Origin: a virus
Strand: one strand, 5' to 3'
Length of the DNA: 21,459 bases
Virus record (IMG/VR): IMGVR_UViG_3300037847_000296
Span: 1-21,459 of that record
Shown: one piece after another, positions 6,243 to 13,800 of the stretch
Layout: each line of letters starts with the position of its first letter
How positions within the stretch are numbered: position 1 is the first letter of the stretch
Made by a program: the position numbers and the translations under genes
Notes under the pieces: model-generated
What the model saw: only the letters and a program-made list of their open reading frames with translations
What the model was told of the DNA's origin: nothing
The model's database searches: none

Positions 6243-8362
6243 AGATTAGGCTGAAGACTTTGCAACTCGTTTAGTTTATTTAGATTTACACTAGACAGCC
6301 CATTAAAGGCTCTTGTGTTATCATCTAAAACTACATCGGTATATATTGCTCTTGGTTCATACCAAGTATCTTGTTGCGGGATACTTAAATCTCGATAGGC
6401 ATCAAAGCCTACAACGTATCCCAAGTATGCTACTAGAGTAGACTCATCAGAGTATTGTCCAGTTTCTTGTTGCTCGGCTTCAGCTTGCTCTTGTTGTTCC
6501 TGAATATTTTGAGCAACAATCTGATCAGCAATTTGATCGGCTTCACTTACTGTCATAACTCCTGATATTGCAGTATTAATTTCACCTTGCATATCTTGTA
6601 CCTGTACATCAGCCATCGCAACCTGTGGAGTTCCGTCTAGATCAGGCATAATATTTATAGTTATACTGGATGTTGAAGACGTGTCTACATCTGAACTCAT
6701 AGATAAAACTTGTTGGTTTTGTGCTGATGCAGATACAACTTGATCAGAAATACTAGGCGAGCTTGTCGTACTTATCCCACCAGTAGATGACATAGACGAG
6801 CCTGAAGCCCCACTTGTACTATTACTAACTGCAGCTACTGATGAGTTTCTATTCGTTCCACCAGAGCCACGTATGGAGCTAGAAACACTATTCCTAGCAG
6901 ACTGTATAGTACTAGCTACAACGTCTAGTGCAGATACTCTTACTGAGCTTTTTTCTTCGTTGACTTCTTCCGTACTTTCTTCTTCGGCTTCGGCATATAA
7001 CTCTTCAGGTTCTTCTTCCATGATTTCATCATCTTCTTGAACTTCTTCCAGTTCTTCTTCAAACCACTCTTCGATTTCTTCCAACGCTTCAACAAGTTCT
7101 TCTTCATCTGTTTCATCATTTCTAAGTTCATCTTCTAATTCCTCTCTTATAATTTCAAATTCAAATACTTCTAATAGATCAGGTGTATGTGTAATTAGAA
7201 TAGGATCATCAAGTATATCAAAGCTTACTAAGTATTCTTCTTCTATACTTGGCAGAGCTTCGTAAGACTCTTCAATAAATATTTCTTCAAAGTATATTTC
7301 CTCTTCTTGTATGTCTTCAAACATAATAACAAACACTTCTTCTTCATATATATCTTCAATAAATATATAATCTTCGATAGGTTCTTCGTACCATTCCTCT
7401 TCAAATATAAACTCTTCGTAGTACTCTTCTTCTTCATAGCCATAGTCAAAATCATCTTCAACATAATAAGCTATCGATTGTTCTTGTTGATAACCTGCAC
7501 AGAACGGAGCATACTGTGGGTCTTCAGCACACTGTTGGTCGTCATAAGCTTCCCAATATGAAGGGCATGCCATATCATATAAAGCATCTAAGTCACATTG
7601 CTGTGTTAAATAAGCTGCCGCATATCCTGCACAACTAGAATCATTCAATGGATCACTACAATCTATACTGTTCCCTGAACCTACACCATATAAACTACCA
7701 CCATTCTCTAATGATGTATTACTAGCTGTACCATTCCAATCTGTATTTACACATGTACCTGCAATGTTTGTTGTACCTGTATTACATTCATCATGAAAAA
7801 GGTACTGATAGTATTGTGATGTACTTCCCTGCTCACCAATTAAAACATCATGCTGTATAATATCTAATGCACCATATCTATATTCAAATGTATTGTTGGT
7901 CCAAAGAATAACTTCAAAGCTGTTATCAGTATTATTCCTGTTGTATTCTTTTAAATTATACCAACCAAAAACTGCTTTATCACTAAAGTTCTTGGCAAGC
8001 ATTTTAGATTGATTGTCTCTGATTAAGTCTGTCCAGAATACAAACATAGTATTAGTGTACTGAGGAAGAGGATCAGGCGTATAATCACCACAATAGTTAT
8101 TGTAATTTACATTACCTGTACCTAAACCAAAATGCAGACACCCATTTGTAGCCATACGTGCTGAGTCATAAGCAGTACCATAGAAAGTAAATGAATTGTC
8201 TAGATTAAATGCTGCAGATAACTGATCGTCACCTGAGTTTAGGTTAGTAGTTCCTGTTTGATTTGTAAGGTCAATTAAAGATTGATTGCCTTCGTAGATA
8301 TATGCAGAGCTTACAAGTGTACTAAAACACAGTAGACTACTGGCTATAAAATTCTTTAGCAC
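6239..8362 (-). CDS. Secreted NIDO-domain protein with Cys-pair repeats and acidic tract
   Basis: This 707-aa protein starts at a GTG with AGGA seven bases upstream inside the preceding gene. Residues 1-20 form a Sec signal peptide, probably cut after VSSA. Residues about 25-200 resemble a nidogen-like (NIDO) domain: FTFYGTAYDSARMATNGCLHFG, a later FWTDL, and FEVILW/FEYRYG strands. Residues 235-288 hold three Cys-pair units of about 22 residues. Residues 302-471 are dominated by Glu/Asp with aromatic residues. A Ser-rich linker (about 484-570) and a helical Gln-rich stretch precede a C-terminal segment (about 643-707) containing a WYEPRAIYTD block. It is presumably exported and disulfide-bonded. 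The role is unknown: adhesion, host-surface modification, superinfection exclusion or a virion appendage are all open. It overlaps the 350-aa gene by 26 bases. Confidence 0.8.
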   Translation of the reverse strand: MLKNFIASSLLCFSTLVSSAYIYEGNQSLIDLTNQTGTTNLNSGDDQLSAAFNLDNSFTFYGTAYDSARMATNGCLHFGLGTGNVNYNNYCGDYTPDPLPQYTNTMFVFWTDLIRDNQSKMLAKNFSDKAVFGWYNLKEYNRNNTDNSFEVILWTNNTFEYRYGALDIIQHDVLIGEQGSTSQYYQYLFHDECNTGTTNIAGTCVNTDWNGTASNTSLENGGSLYGVGSGNSIDCSDPLNDSSCAGYAAAYLTQQCDLDALYDMACPSYWEAYDDQQCAEDPQYAPFCAGYQQEQSIAYYVEDDFDYGYEEEEYYEEFIFEEEWYEEPIEDYIFIEDIYEEEVFVIMFEDIQEEEIYFEEIFIEESYEALPSIEEEYLVSFDILDDPILITHTPDLLEVFEFEIIREELEDELRNDETDEEELVEALEEIEEWFEEELEEVQEDDEIMEEEPEELYAEAEEESTEEVNEEKSSVRVSALDVVASTIQSARNSVSSSIRGSGGTNRNSSVAAVSNSTSGASGSSMSSTGGISTTSSPSISDQVVSASAQNQQVLSMSSDVDTSSTSSITINIMPDLDGTPQVAMADVQVQDMQGEINTAISGVMTVSEADQIADQIVAQNIQEQQEQAEAEQQETGQYSDESTLVAYLGYVVGFDAYRDLSIPQQDTWYEPRAIYTDVVLDDNTRAFNGLSSVNLNKLNELQSLQPNL
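6950..7459 (-). repeat. Acidic low-complexity tract (Glu/Asp with Tyr, Phe, Ile)
   Basis: Residues 302-471 of the 707-aa protein are dominated by Glu and Asp codons, seen on the + strand as runs of TTC and CTT. The first half alternates acids with aromatic or aliphatic residues (YEEEEYYEEFIFEEEWYEE). The second half is helical (VEALEEIEEWFEEELEEVQ). Calcium binding or electrostatic surface interaction is possible but not shown. Confidence 0.8.
7499..7660 (-). repeat. Three tandem Cys-pair repeats within the 707-aa secreted protein
   Basis: Residues 235-288 contain six cysteines (235, 244, 256, 266, 278, 288) in the pattern C-x8/9-C-x11. Units read roughly C-acidic/polar-C-(A/P)-(G/S)-Y-...-QQ, with QQC joining one unit to the next. 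The even number and the export signal suggest one disulfide per unit or a chain of them. Confidence 0.8.
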
Positions 8363-9389
8363 AGGTACGTCCTGATTTCTTTTTACCGTTTGAGTTTCGT
8401 TGTGTCTTACAATGTGCCACGTATTTATCTTTGAGTTCTGCGTAGTCTGGTCTGTCGTGTCTATTTTCTTTCCAAGCTTTTGCAGCTTCTTTACCTATCT
8501 TACCTTGATAAGGACATGGAGTTCCTGCCATTTCCATAGCACTAAATACTCGTGGGTCTTGACAAAGTATAGACACAGACGCAACTTTCATTCCTGTATC
8601 ATATAAGTATTTAGAAAGCTTTAGACGTTCACAGTTTTCGTCACGTACTGCCTTCCCTCCTGACAATCCAAATACCTGCCCCTGAAAAGCACCTGAGACT
8701 CCTGTGGTACATAGGTCTTGAGAGTAAGACATGATACTAGGAGCAATAGCAGAAGCCGGAGGGGCTTTGGTTTTAACATTCTGATTTATATTCTGGGTAG
8801 AATTTGATTCGTTAATATTTCTGTTAGTATTATCAGATACGGTATTGTTGTTATTGGTATTATTATTCGTGTTATCAGTTGTGACATTAGATTCGGAAGT
8901 CGATTGATTTACATTTTTGTTTGTATTGTTTGTAGTACTAGTCGAGTTTGACGTGTTTACGTTAGTGTTTGTATTATTAGATGTGCTTGTTGTTGTGTTC
9001 GTAACATTCTGATTTACACTAGAGTTTACTGTACTAGTCGAAGTGTTTGTGTTTACGTTAGTGTTCTGATTAGTAGCAGTAGATGTATTTGTATTTACAT
9101 TCGTATTACTGTTTGTATTTGTACTAGTATTTGTATTCGTATTTGTATTGGTATTAGTATTAGTATTTGTATTTGTTGAAGTATTTGTGTTAGTGTTTGT
9201 GTTTGTATTAGTATTTGTATTGGTGTTTGTATTAGTATTTGTATTTGTATTAGTTGTAGTCGTAGTATTAGTTGTCTCTAAACTATTCTGTTCGCAGTAT
9301 TGTTCACCTGCTGTACAATCACCTGTCTGATCTGAGTAAGCTACAGATGCAAACAATGATAAAATTAGTGTGCCTAATAATTTTTTCAT
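8337..9389 (-). CDS. Secreted Asn/Thr-repeat protein with Cys-rich C-terminal domain
   Basis: This 350-aa protein begins with a clear Sec signal peptide (MKKLLGTLILSLFASVAYS, cleavage near residue 19). Two cysteines (25, 32) precede a low-complexity Asn/Thr/Ser tract (about 39-206) that begins as nearly pure NT dipeptides and decays into mixed N/T/S/V. Residues 209-350 form a distinct domain with six cysteines (227, 253, 276, 292, 327, 343), a QVFGLSGGKAVRDENCERLK block and a CQDPRVFSAMEMAGTPCPYQ block, ending in a basic tail. I believe similar C-terminal domains occur in marine phage hypotheticals but know no function. The tract may act as an extended spacer between membrane or envelope and the folded domain. 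GGAGAG precedes the ATG. The following NIDO gene starts inside this one, so the two are co-expressed. Confidence 0.82.
   Translation of the reverse strand: MKKLLGTLILSLFASVAYSDQTGDCTAGEQYCEQNSLETTNTTTTTNTNTNTNTNTNTNTNTNTNTNTNTSTNTNTNTNTNTNTNTNTSTNTNSNTNVNTNTSTATNQNTNVNTNTSTSTVNSSVNQNVTNTTTSTSNNTNTNVNTSNSTSTTNNTNKNVNQSTSESNVTTDNTNNNTNNNNTVSDNTNRNINESNSTQNINQNVKTKAPPASAIAPSIMSYSQDLCTTGVSGAFQGQVFGLSGGKAVRDENCERLKLSKYLYDTGMKVASVSILCQDPRVFSAMEMAGTPCPYQGKIGKEAAKAWKENRHDRPDYAELKDKYVAHCKTQRNSNGKKKSGRTCAKEFYSQ
8772..9275 (-). repeat. Asn/Thr coding tract with hexanucleotide period
   Basis: About 500 bases encode residues 39-206 of the secreted 350-aa protein. The 5' part of the tract (about 9100-9270) is a near-perfect six-base repeat, AAYACN on the coding strand, giving Asn-Thr dipeptides with only synonymous third-base changes and occasional Ser. 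The rest is degenerate. Such arrays change length easily by slippage. Confidence 0.88.
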
Positions 9390-9557
9390 TACTCTCCAAT
9401 TTTAAGGTGCACTTTTCTTGTGAAGCTAACAATAGCGTTCTTTGAATTACTTCTTAGTTTTTTGTACTGTTAGAAAAAGTAATAGTATCCCGAAACTATT
9501 ACATATGCCCAACAAACTATACATACAACGCAGACACTACTGGTCACTGCTTTCAGT
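9390..9557. other. Intergenic region between lysis block and secreted-protein genes
   Basis: This is the largest non-coding stretch of the window, 168 bases in a genome where genes otherwise abut or overlap. On the - strand it holds a hairpin with a U-tract (9473-9502) and then about 80 bases leading to the ribosome-binding site (GGAGAG) of the 350-aa gene. A promoter for the secreted module would have to lie in 9390-9470. I see only a weak -10-like TAAAAT next to the ribosome-binding site and no well-spaced -35, so none is called. Very short hydrophobic reading frames occur here but are not convincing genes. Confidence 0.6.
9473..9502 (-). terminator. Candidate intrinsic terminator after the lysis block
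   Basis: On the - strand GTAATAGT, an eight-base loop TTCGGGAT, and ACTATTAC form a perfect eight-base-pair stem directly followed by TTTTTC. The stem is AT-rich and hence weak, but perfect pairing plus an immediate U-tract in the only real gap of the late arm make termination or attenuation likely. It would separate the structural/lysis genes from the two secreted-protein genes. Confidence 0.55.
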
Positions 9558-9728
9558 TTATTTACACTCCTTCTTATTAAATTCATTCCATCTTAGGAAT
9601 TCTTTGGTTTCTAAATCCCAAAACAATCCTTTGTAACAATTATCGTCTTGCGATTCTTCTTCTTCTTCTGCGAGTCCGTACCAATTCCAACGTCCGTCCT
9701 CGATAACGTCTTTTAATTTCTGTTTCAT
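9558..9728 (-). CDS. Small acidic hypothetical protein, 56 aa, after holin
   Basis: This short gene is easily overlooked. Its ATG (9728-9726) shares one base with the holin stop (TAATG). The frame runs 56 codons to TAA at 9558. The product starts MKQKLKDVIEDGRWNWYGLA, then has a Glu run (EEEEE), one CYKGLFWDLE segment and a basic end (FNKKECK). Aromatic residues (four Trp) are frequent for so small a protein. There is no membrane segment or signal peptide. It is the last gene before the putative terminator, so it belongs to the lysis block by position, but no lysis role can be read from it. I do not recognise a family. Confidence 0.72.
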   Translation of the reverse strand: MKQKLKDVIEDGRWNWYGLAEEEEESQDDNCYKGLFWDLETKEFLRWNEFNKKECK

Positions 9729-10198
9729 TAATCCGATTTATGTGATGCTCCAAAGTAAAAGCTAATCACTGCTGATGCCAATCCACCTAGATATCCTAAG
9801 ACTAGGTTTATCAAGGCTTCTGAATTTTGCTCTGGAGGTTGAAGGGTTACTAAAAATATATACCCCATAAATCCACCAACTACAGATACACCTACTATTC
9901 TAGCTGTCCAGTCTTTACTAAAAGCCTTCCTAGCATCTTGTGTATCACCTACTTCTAACTTAAATACATCAACATCGAGTTCTTTCATTTGAAGTTCAAA
10001 CTCTTGTTCAGCTTTTTTAAGTTCAAGCATTTGTTCTGGTGTAGCTTCTTGTATAGCTTTCTCAATAGCCTTTGGTGTATTAGGTACTCCTAACACATCC
10101 GCTATCATGTTTGCAGCCATACCACCCATTGGACCGCCTAGAGCAGTACCTATTGTAGGTGCAACCGCTCCTACTAGATTCTTTAACATATCTTTCAT
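9728..10198 (-). CDS. Holin, three-TM (GTA_holin_3TM-like)
   Basis: This 156-aa membrane protein is expected to open the inner membrane so that the endolysin can reach the cell wall. It has an Ala/Gly-rich hydrophobic N-terminal segment (about 8-37). A charged helical middle (about 52-98) contains the MLELKKAEQEFELQMKELD pattern typical of the GTA/phage three-TM holins. Two strong membrane helices follow (about 101-118 and 129-150), with a short charged tail (SHKSD). A DWTAR motif precedes the second membrane helix, as in the family. It starts within the stop of the 50-aa gene (ATGA), and the lysozyme gene is two genes upstream. This confirms a lysis cassette. Confidence 0.87.
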   Translation of the reverse strand: MKDMLKNLVGAVAPTIGTALGGPMGGMAANMIADVLGVPNTPKAIEKAIQEATPEQMLELKKAEQEFELQMKELDVDVFKLEVGDTQDARKAFSKDWTARIVGVSVVGGFMGYIFLVTLQPPEQNSEALINLVLGYLGGLASAVISFYFGASHKSD

Positions 10199-10347
10199 GC
10201 TTCTTCGTCCTTATATATAACTTCCATTAAGTCTTCAAACATATTTCTAAAATCGTCTAGACTCATGAAGGGCATATCTTGTTTTATTTGATGTAGACAA
10301 TATTGCCTATAGCATCCTTCTAGTTGATCCTCTAAGTACAATATCAT
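10195..10347 (-). CDS. Small hypothetical protein, 50 aa, between endolysin and holin
   Basis: A 50-codon frame starts at ATG 10347-10345, ten bases after the endolysin stop, with AAGGA a suitable distance upstream. It ends in TGA overlapping the holin ATG by four bases. The product starts MILYLEDQLEGCYRQYCLHQ and continues with MPFMSLDDFRNMFEDLMEV. It is acidic and helical, with two cysteines spaced C-x4-C and no membrane segment. The MSLDDFR-x-MFE block looks like a compact helical motif I associate with small phage proteins in similar positions, but no function is known to me. Its location between endolysin and holin makes an effect on lysis timing conceivable, which is inference only. Confidence 0.72.
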   Translation of the reverse strand: MILYLEDQLEGCYRQYCLHQIKQDMPFMSLDDFRNMFEDLMEVIYKDEEA

Positions 10348-10357
10348 TATACGGTCC

Positions 10358-10819
10358 TTATTTTAATTTGTCAATAGCTGTAACAAAATCTTCTACTCTA
10401 ACTGGTGTTTGTTCTTTCCATTTAGATTGTCCATCCTTTCCAGAGCCTGTTGAGACTTGTTTTATAGCCTCATCGTAGTCTTTACTAGCCAAGGCTCTAT
10501 AGGCTGACGGGAACTTATCCATCCATCTAGTGCCTAGTTGAAAGTTTACTGAGCCTAGTGCAATTATAAAGTCTGTATCTTCTATCCCAAGGTCTTGAAT
10601 CTGTTGTGCTGCAGCCTCCCATGCTTTCACAGCATCTTGTTCTAACCATGCATTTCTTTGTTCTTCGGAAACCTGATCACCTACTTGGTATACTTGACGT
10701 TCTCTTTCTGTCAAGAGATGTCCAACACCACAGGTAGGTTTGCCTAGTGTATCAAGGTATACGCATTCTTCGTTACCTTCTCTAAGTTCAAGGTGTTCTA
10801 AGTAGTCGTTGTATTTCAT
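10358..10819 (-). CDS. Endolysin, T4-type lysozyme (glycoside hydrolase family 24)
   Basis: This 153-aa muramidase should cleave the glycan strands of host peptidoglycan at the end of infection. The T4-lysozyme catalytic triad is present with exact spacing: Glu14 (LREG), Asp23 (VYLDT) and Thr29 (KPTCGVGHLL), matching T4 Glu11, Asp20 and Thr26. The conserved GVGHLL loop follows. A later FIIALGSVNFQLG block corresponds to the C-terminal lobe. There is no signal peptide or SAR anchor, so it should stay in the cytoplasm until the holin (9728-10198) triggers. It starts inside the stop of the 1560-aa gene (ATGA), with AGGA close to the ATG. Confidence 0.93.
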   Translation of the reverse strand: MKYNDYLEHLELREGNEECVYLDTLGKPTCGVGHLLTERERQVYQVGDQVSEEQRNAWLEQDAVKAWEAAAQQIQDLGIEDTDFIIALGSVNFQLGTRWMDKFPSAYRALASKDYDEAIKQVSTGSGKDGQSKWKEQTPVRVEDFVTAIDKLK

Positions 10820-13800
10820 GATCCTAACATTTTGTAAATTAAATGTTCTTCAATTTCATCGGTAGCTAAACCACCATCATTAAAGTTAAATTTCTTACCC
10901 TCACCTTTTTTGAAAAATCTATCTATTTCAAACTGTTTGTCTGTTGGTTTAGTTTTTTTAATATTTTTTGCAAGAACTAATGGACCAATCTGTATTACTT
11001 CAGATGCAGAAACTACCGGATCACCTGTTGCTTTTTCATAAAAGTAACTGTGTCTATATGGGTTAAAACCAACCTGTGTCCACTCAGGATCATTTAAAAG
11101 TTCTTTAGCTTTTTTGTTTAAAAATTCAGGATCGTGTTTTTTCCACTTACCAAACATTCTTCCTATAGTACTTTTAGGTTTACTCGTAGCAATATTAAAA
11201 GCAGCTAATGGACTAGTTCCAAACTCAACATCTTTTATCCACCCCGTTTGAGAATATGCTTTAGCTTTACCTGATGTTTTTGTACCGTCATGTATAGAAA
11301 CTATCCAAGTATCATAGCTATTATAAGCAGGTATATCTAAACGTAAACCGACTAATTCATTCTGTTTTAGTTTAGTATTAACATTTAAAATACCTTTCTC
11401 TACTTGATCTGATTTTAAAGCTGCAGCTATTTCAACATTTGTAGGCATGGGAGGAACTTCTTTTGCAAGCTTTATAGGCATCTGTTCTCTAACAACTCTA
11501 ATATATTCATCTTGGTTTATATCACCTTCTTTTAATTTATTTGCAGCAGCAACAACTTCGTTATTACGCTCAACTCTTTGAGGTAAGCCTGACTGTTCTT
11601 CTTTTATTTTAACTTCAATATCTTTATCGGCTCTCCATTTTGTTATAAATTTTTCATCAATACCTAACTCATCATAAGCATTTTTTATTATTTTGGATAA
11701 TGGACCGCCTATACCTAAAGCAACTCTATCTCTTTGATAAAGTGCAGTATAAGGTTCACCTGTAAAAGGATTAACTCTTTCCTTGGAGTCTTCTTTTACA
11801 TAAGGAACATCATCAACTTTATACTCATCTCCTATTGCACCGCCTGTACTTTTTAAAAGTCTTTCCAATTCAGATAAAGTTTCTCTATTAGGATCATCTT
11901 TAATATCTACTACACCTGCTTTACGTAACATATTTTTGAAGTCTCTACCAAATGGAGTAACATCTAAAACATTAGAAGCAACTCCAACATAATCATCTGC
12001 TCTAACATTAAGATAAGATTTCTTAGGTACTCTAACTAAATCATCCATTAATGATAAAACTGGAACCATTGATGTAACTGGAGATGTAGCTCCCGGACCT
12101 GCAAAAGCATTAGCAATTTTATCTACTTGAAAAGGAACATTGCCTGACAATGTAAAAGCTTGACCTAGCCATTTACTTGAAAATCTTTCAGGAACATTGT
12201 CTTCGTTTTCAAAGTAGGCTGATGGACTAAGAGCAATTTGCAATTCTCGGACACCCCCATATAAAGATAGAGCAGCTAACATTCTAACAGCTTGTTTAGT
12301 ATCACCATCTTCAATACGTGTAAGTAACGCATTTGTCTGTGTTGTTTTAGCTTGTGCCCATGACAAGAATTGTCCTAGTGCTCGTATTCCCGGATTATTA
12401 GATTGTGCAAAAAGTAATCTATTACCTACTGTTGGTATTAACGCATCTCTTTCAGCAGATTTAAAACCGGCAGTATGTAATATTTTTTTACCTACTGCAT
12501 CTTTATAAGCTTCTTCTGCATTTGTAAATTGACGTAAAACTTTTAACTCATTTTCTCCTAACCCTAAAGCTTCTGCTTCTGTTTTTAATGAACTTTTAAA
12601 TTTTTTCTTTTTAGATATGTCAAATGCACGATATACTCCTGCATCATAAGCCCTAGCCCTTGCATAGTTTGTTATCCTTTCTAACTGTACAATTTGAAAA
12701 AATTTCCTATTAAAATCTGCGATTCCTTTTTGCCAAACATTATTAGGATTGACTCCAAATTGCAACGCTCTTAATTCATTTTCAATTTGAGAACTATATT
12801 TGATACCTAATCCCTGATCAGCAAAGGTTTTACCTTCTCTAAATTGTTTACCATATGCTCTTATCACAGGCATAAAACCACTATTCTGTAAAGGTTGTAT
12901 TAAGTCTCCTAAACTAGGTATGGCTACACGAGTCAGCATAGTACTGTTAGCTAATCCTGTTAAGCCTGCTACTGTTGTTTGTGCTGTATCGCTCCATCTT
13001 TGATTAGCTTGATACAAACCAAAGTAACCATCTATAGAATTATTTAATTGATCTAATTCTTTCTGTTTTAATTTCCTACTTCTAATACCTTTAGGGTCTA
13101 CTTCTTCAATAGAATATTTATCATGGACTTGTTTTCTAATACTTCTTAATAGCTCGCCTTTTGGTCCAAAGGTTCTAGCAAACTCAACACTCTTTGTTGT
13201 GTTATTTACTAATGTTTGTAAAGTTAAACGAGGATCATTTATCAAAAAATCCTCCATTAATAATCTTGATTTTTGATCTGTTAGTATTCTTTTCTTTTCA
13301 AAGTTTTTAGTTAAAGGGATAATGACATTATTGTTTTTATCAAAAACTGTTTTAGTTTGTAAGCCTGCTAATGAAGCTGTAAATTCATCTGCTATTTTTT
13401 CAATTCGAGTAGAGTCTTTTAATGGATGTAAACTATTTTGTTGTGCAATAGCAGAATATAATTTTTCTTTAAATTTAACAGGAGACTTGTGAATTGCATC
13501 CCAATCCCACATTTGCGTAAGACCATAAACTTCATTTTCATCAAGCCTATTCCAAACAATACCTACATCATCTACGGAATTTGCAATTTCATCTGTAAAT
13601 TTTTGAATATTATCCCTATATAAAAGAACTTTACGTGCTTTATCTTCAGAAAATTTAGCAAATACATCCTGCTCTGTTATGAATCTATTCTGTAATTTAC
13701 CTGCAGCTATAGCCATCTCATCATCAATAAACGGAAGCACCTCTTCATTTATAACTCTACTATATTCTTGTATAGCTAACATCTCTCTCTCTTCTACAGA

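Noticed and set aside
6940-7131. 63-aa Lys-rich - strand frame, histone-like in composition
   Set aside because: It is a frame-shifted reading of GAA/GAG runs in the acidic tract (AAG codons). It has no ribosome-binding site and lies wholly inside the real gene.
7307-7561. 84-aa very hydrophobic + strand frame that looks like a membrane protein
   Set aside because: It is the complement of the Glu/Asp-rich tract of the 707-aa gene. GAA codons read backwards give Phe, so the hydrophobicity is an artefact, and no ribosome-binding site is seen.
8772-9275. CRISPR-like or iteron array, because of short regular repeats
   Set aside because: The six-base period is coding for Asn-Thr with synonymous variation; there are no unique spacers of constant length.
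9148-9330. 60-aa Val/Phe/Leu + strand frame
   Set aside because: It is a pure complement of the Asn-Thr hexanucleotide array.
9442-9636. 64-aa + strand frame in the intergenic region
   Set aside because: It lies antisense to the supported 56-aa gene and across the hairpin, with no ribosome-binding site and no + strand neighbours.
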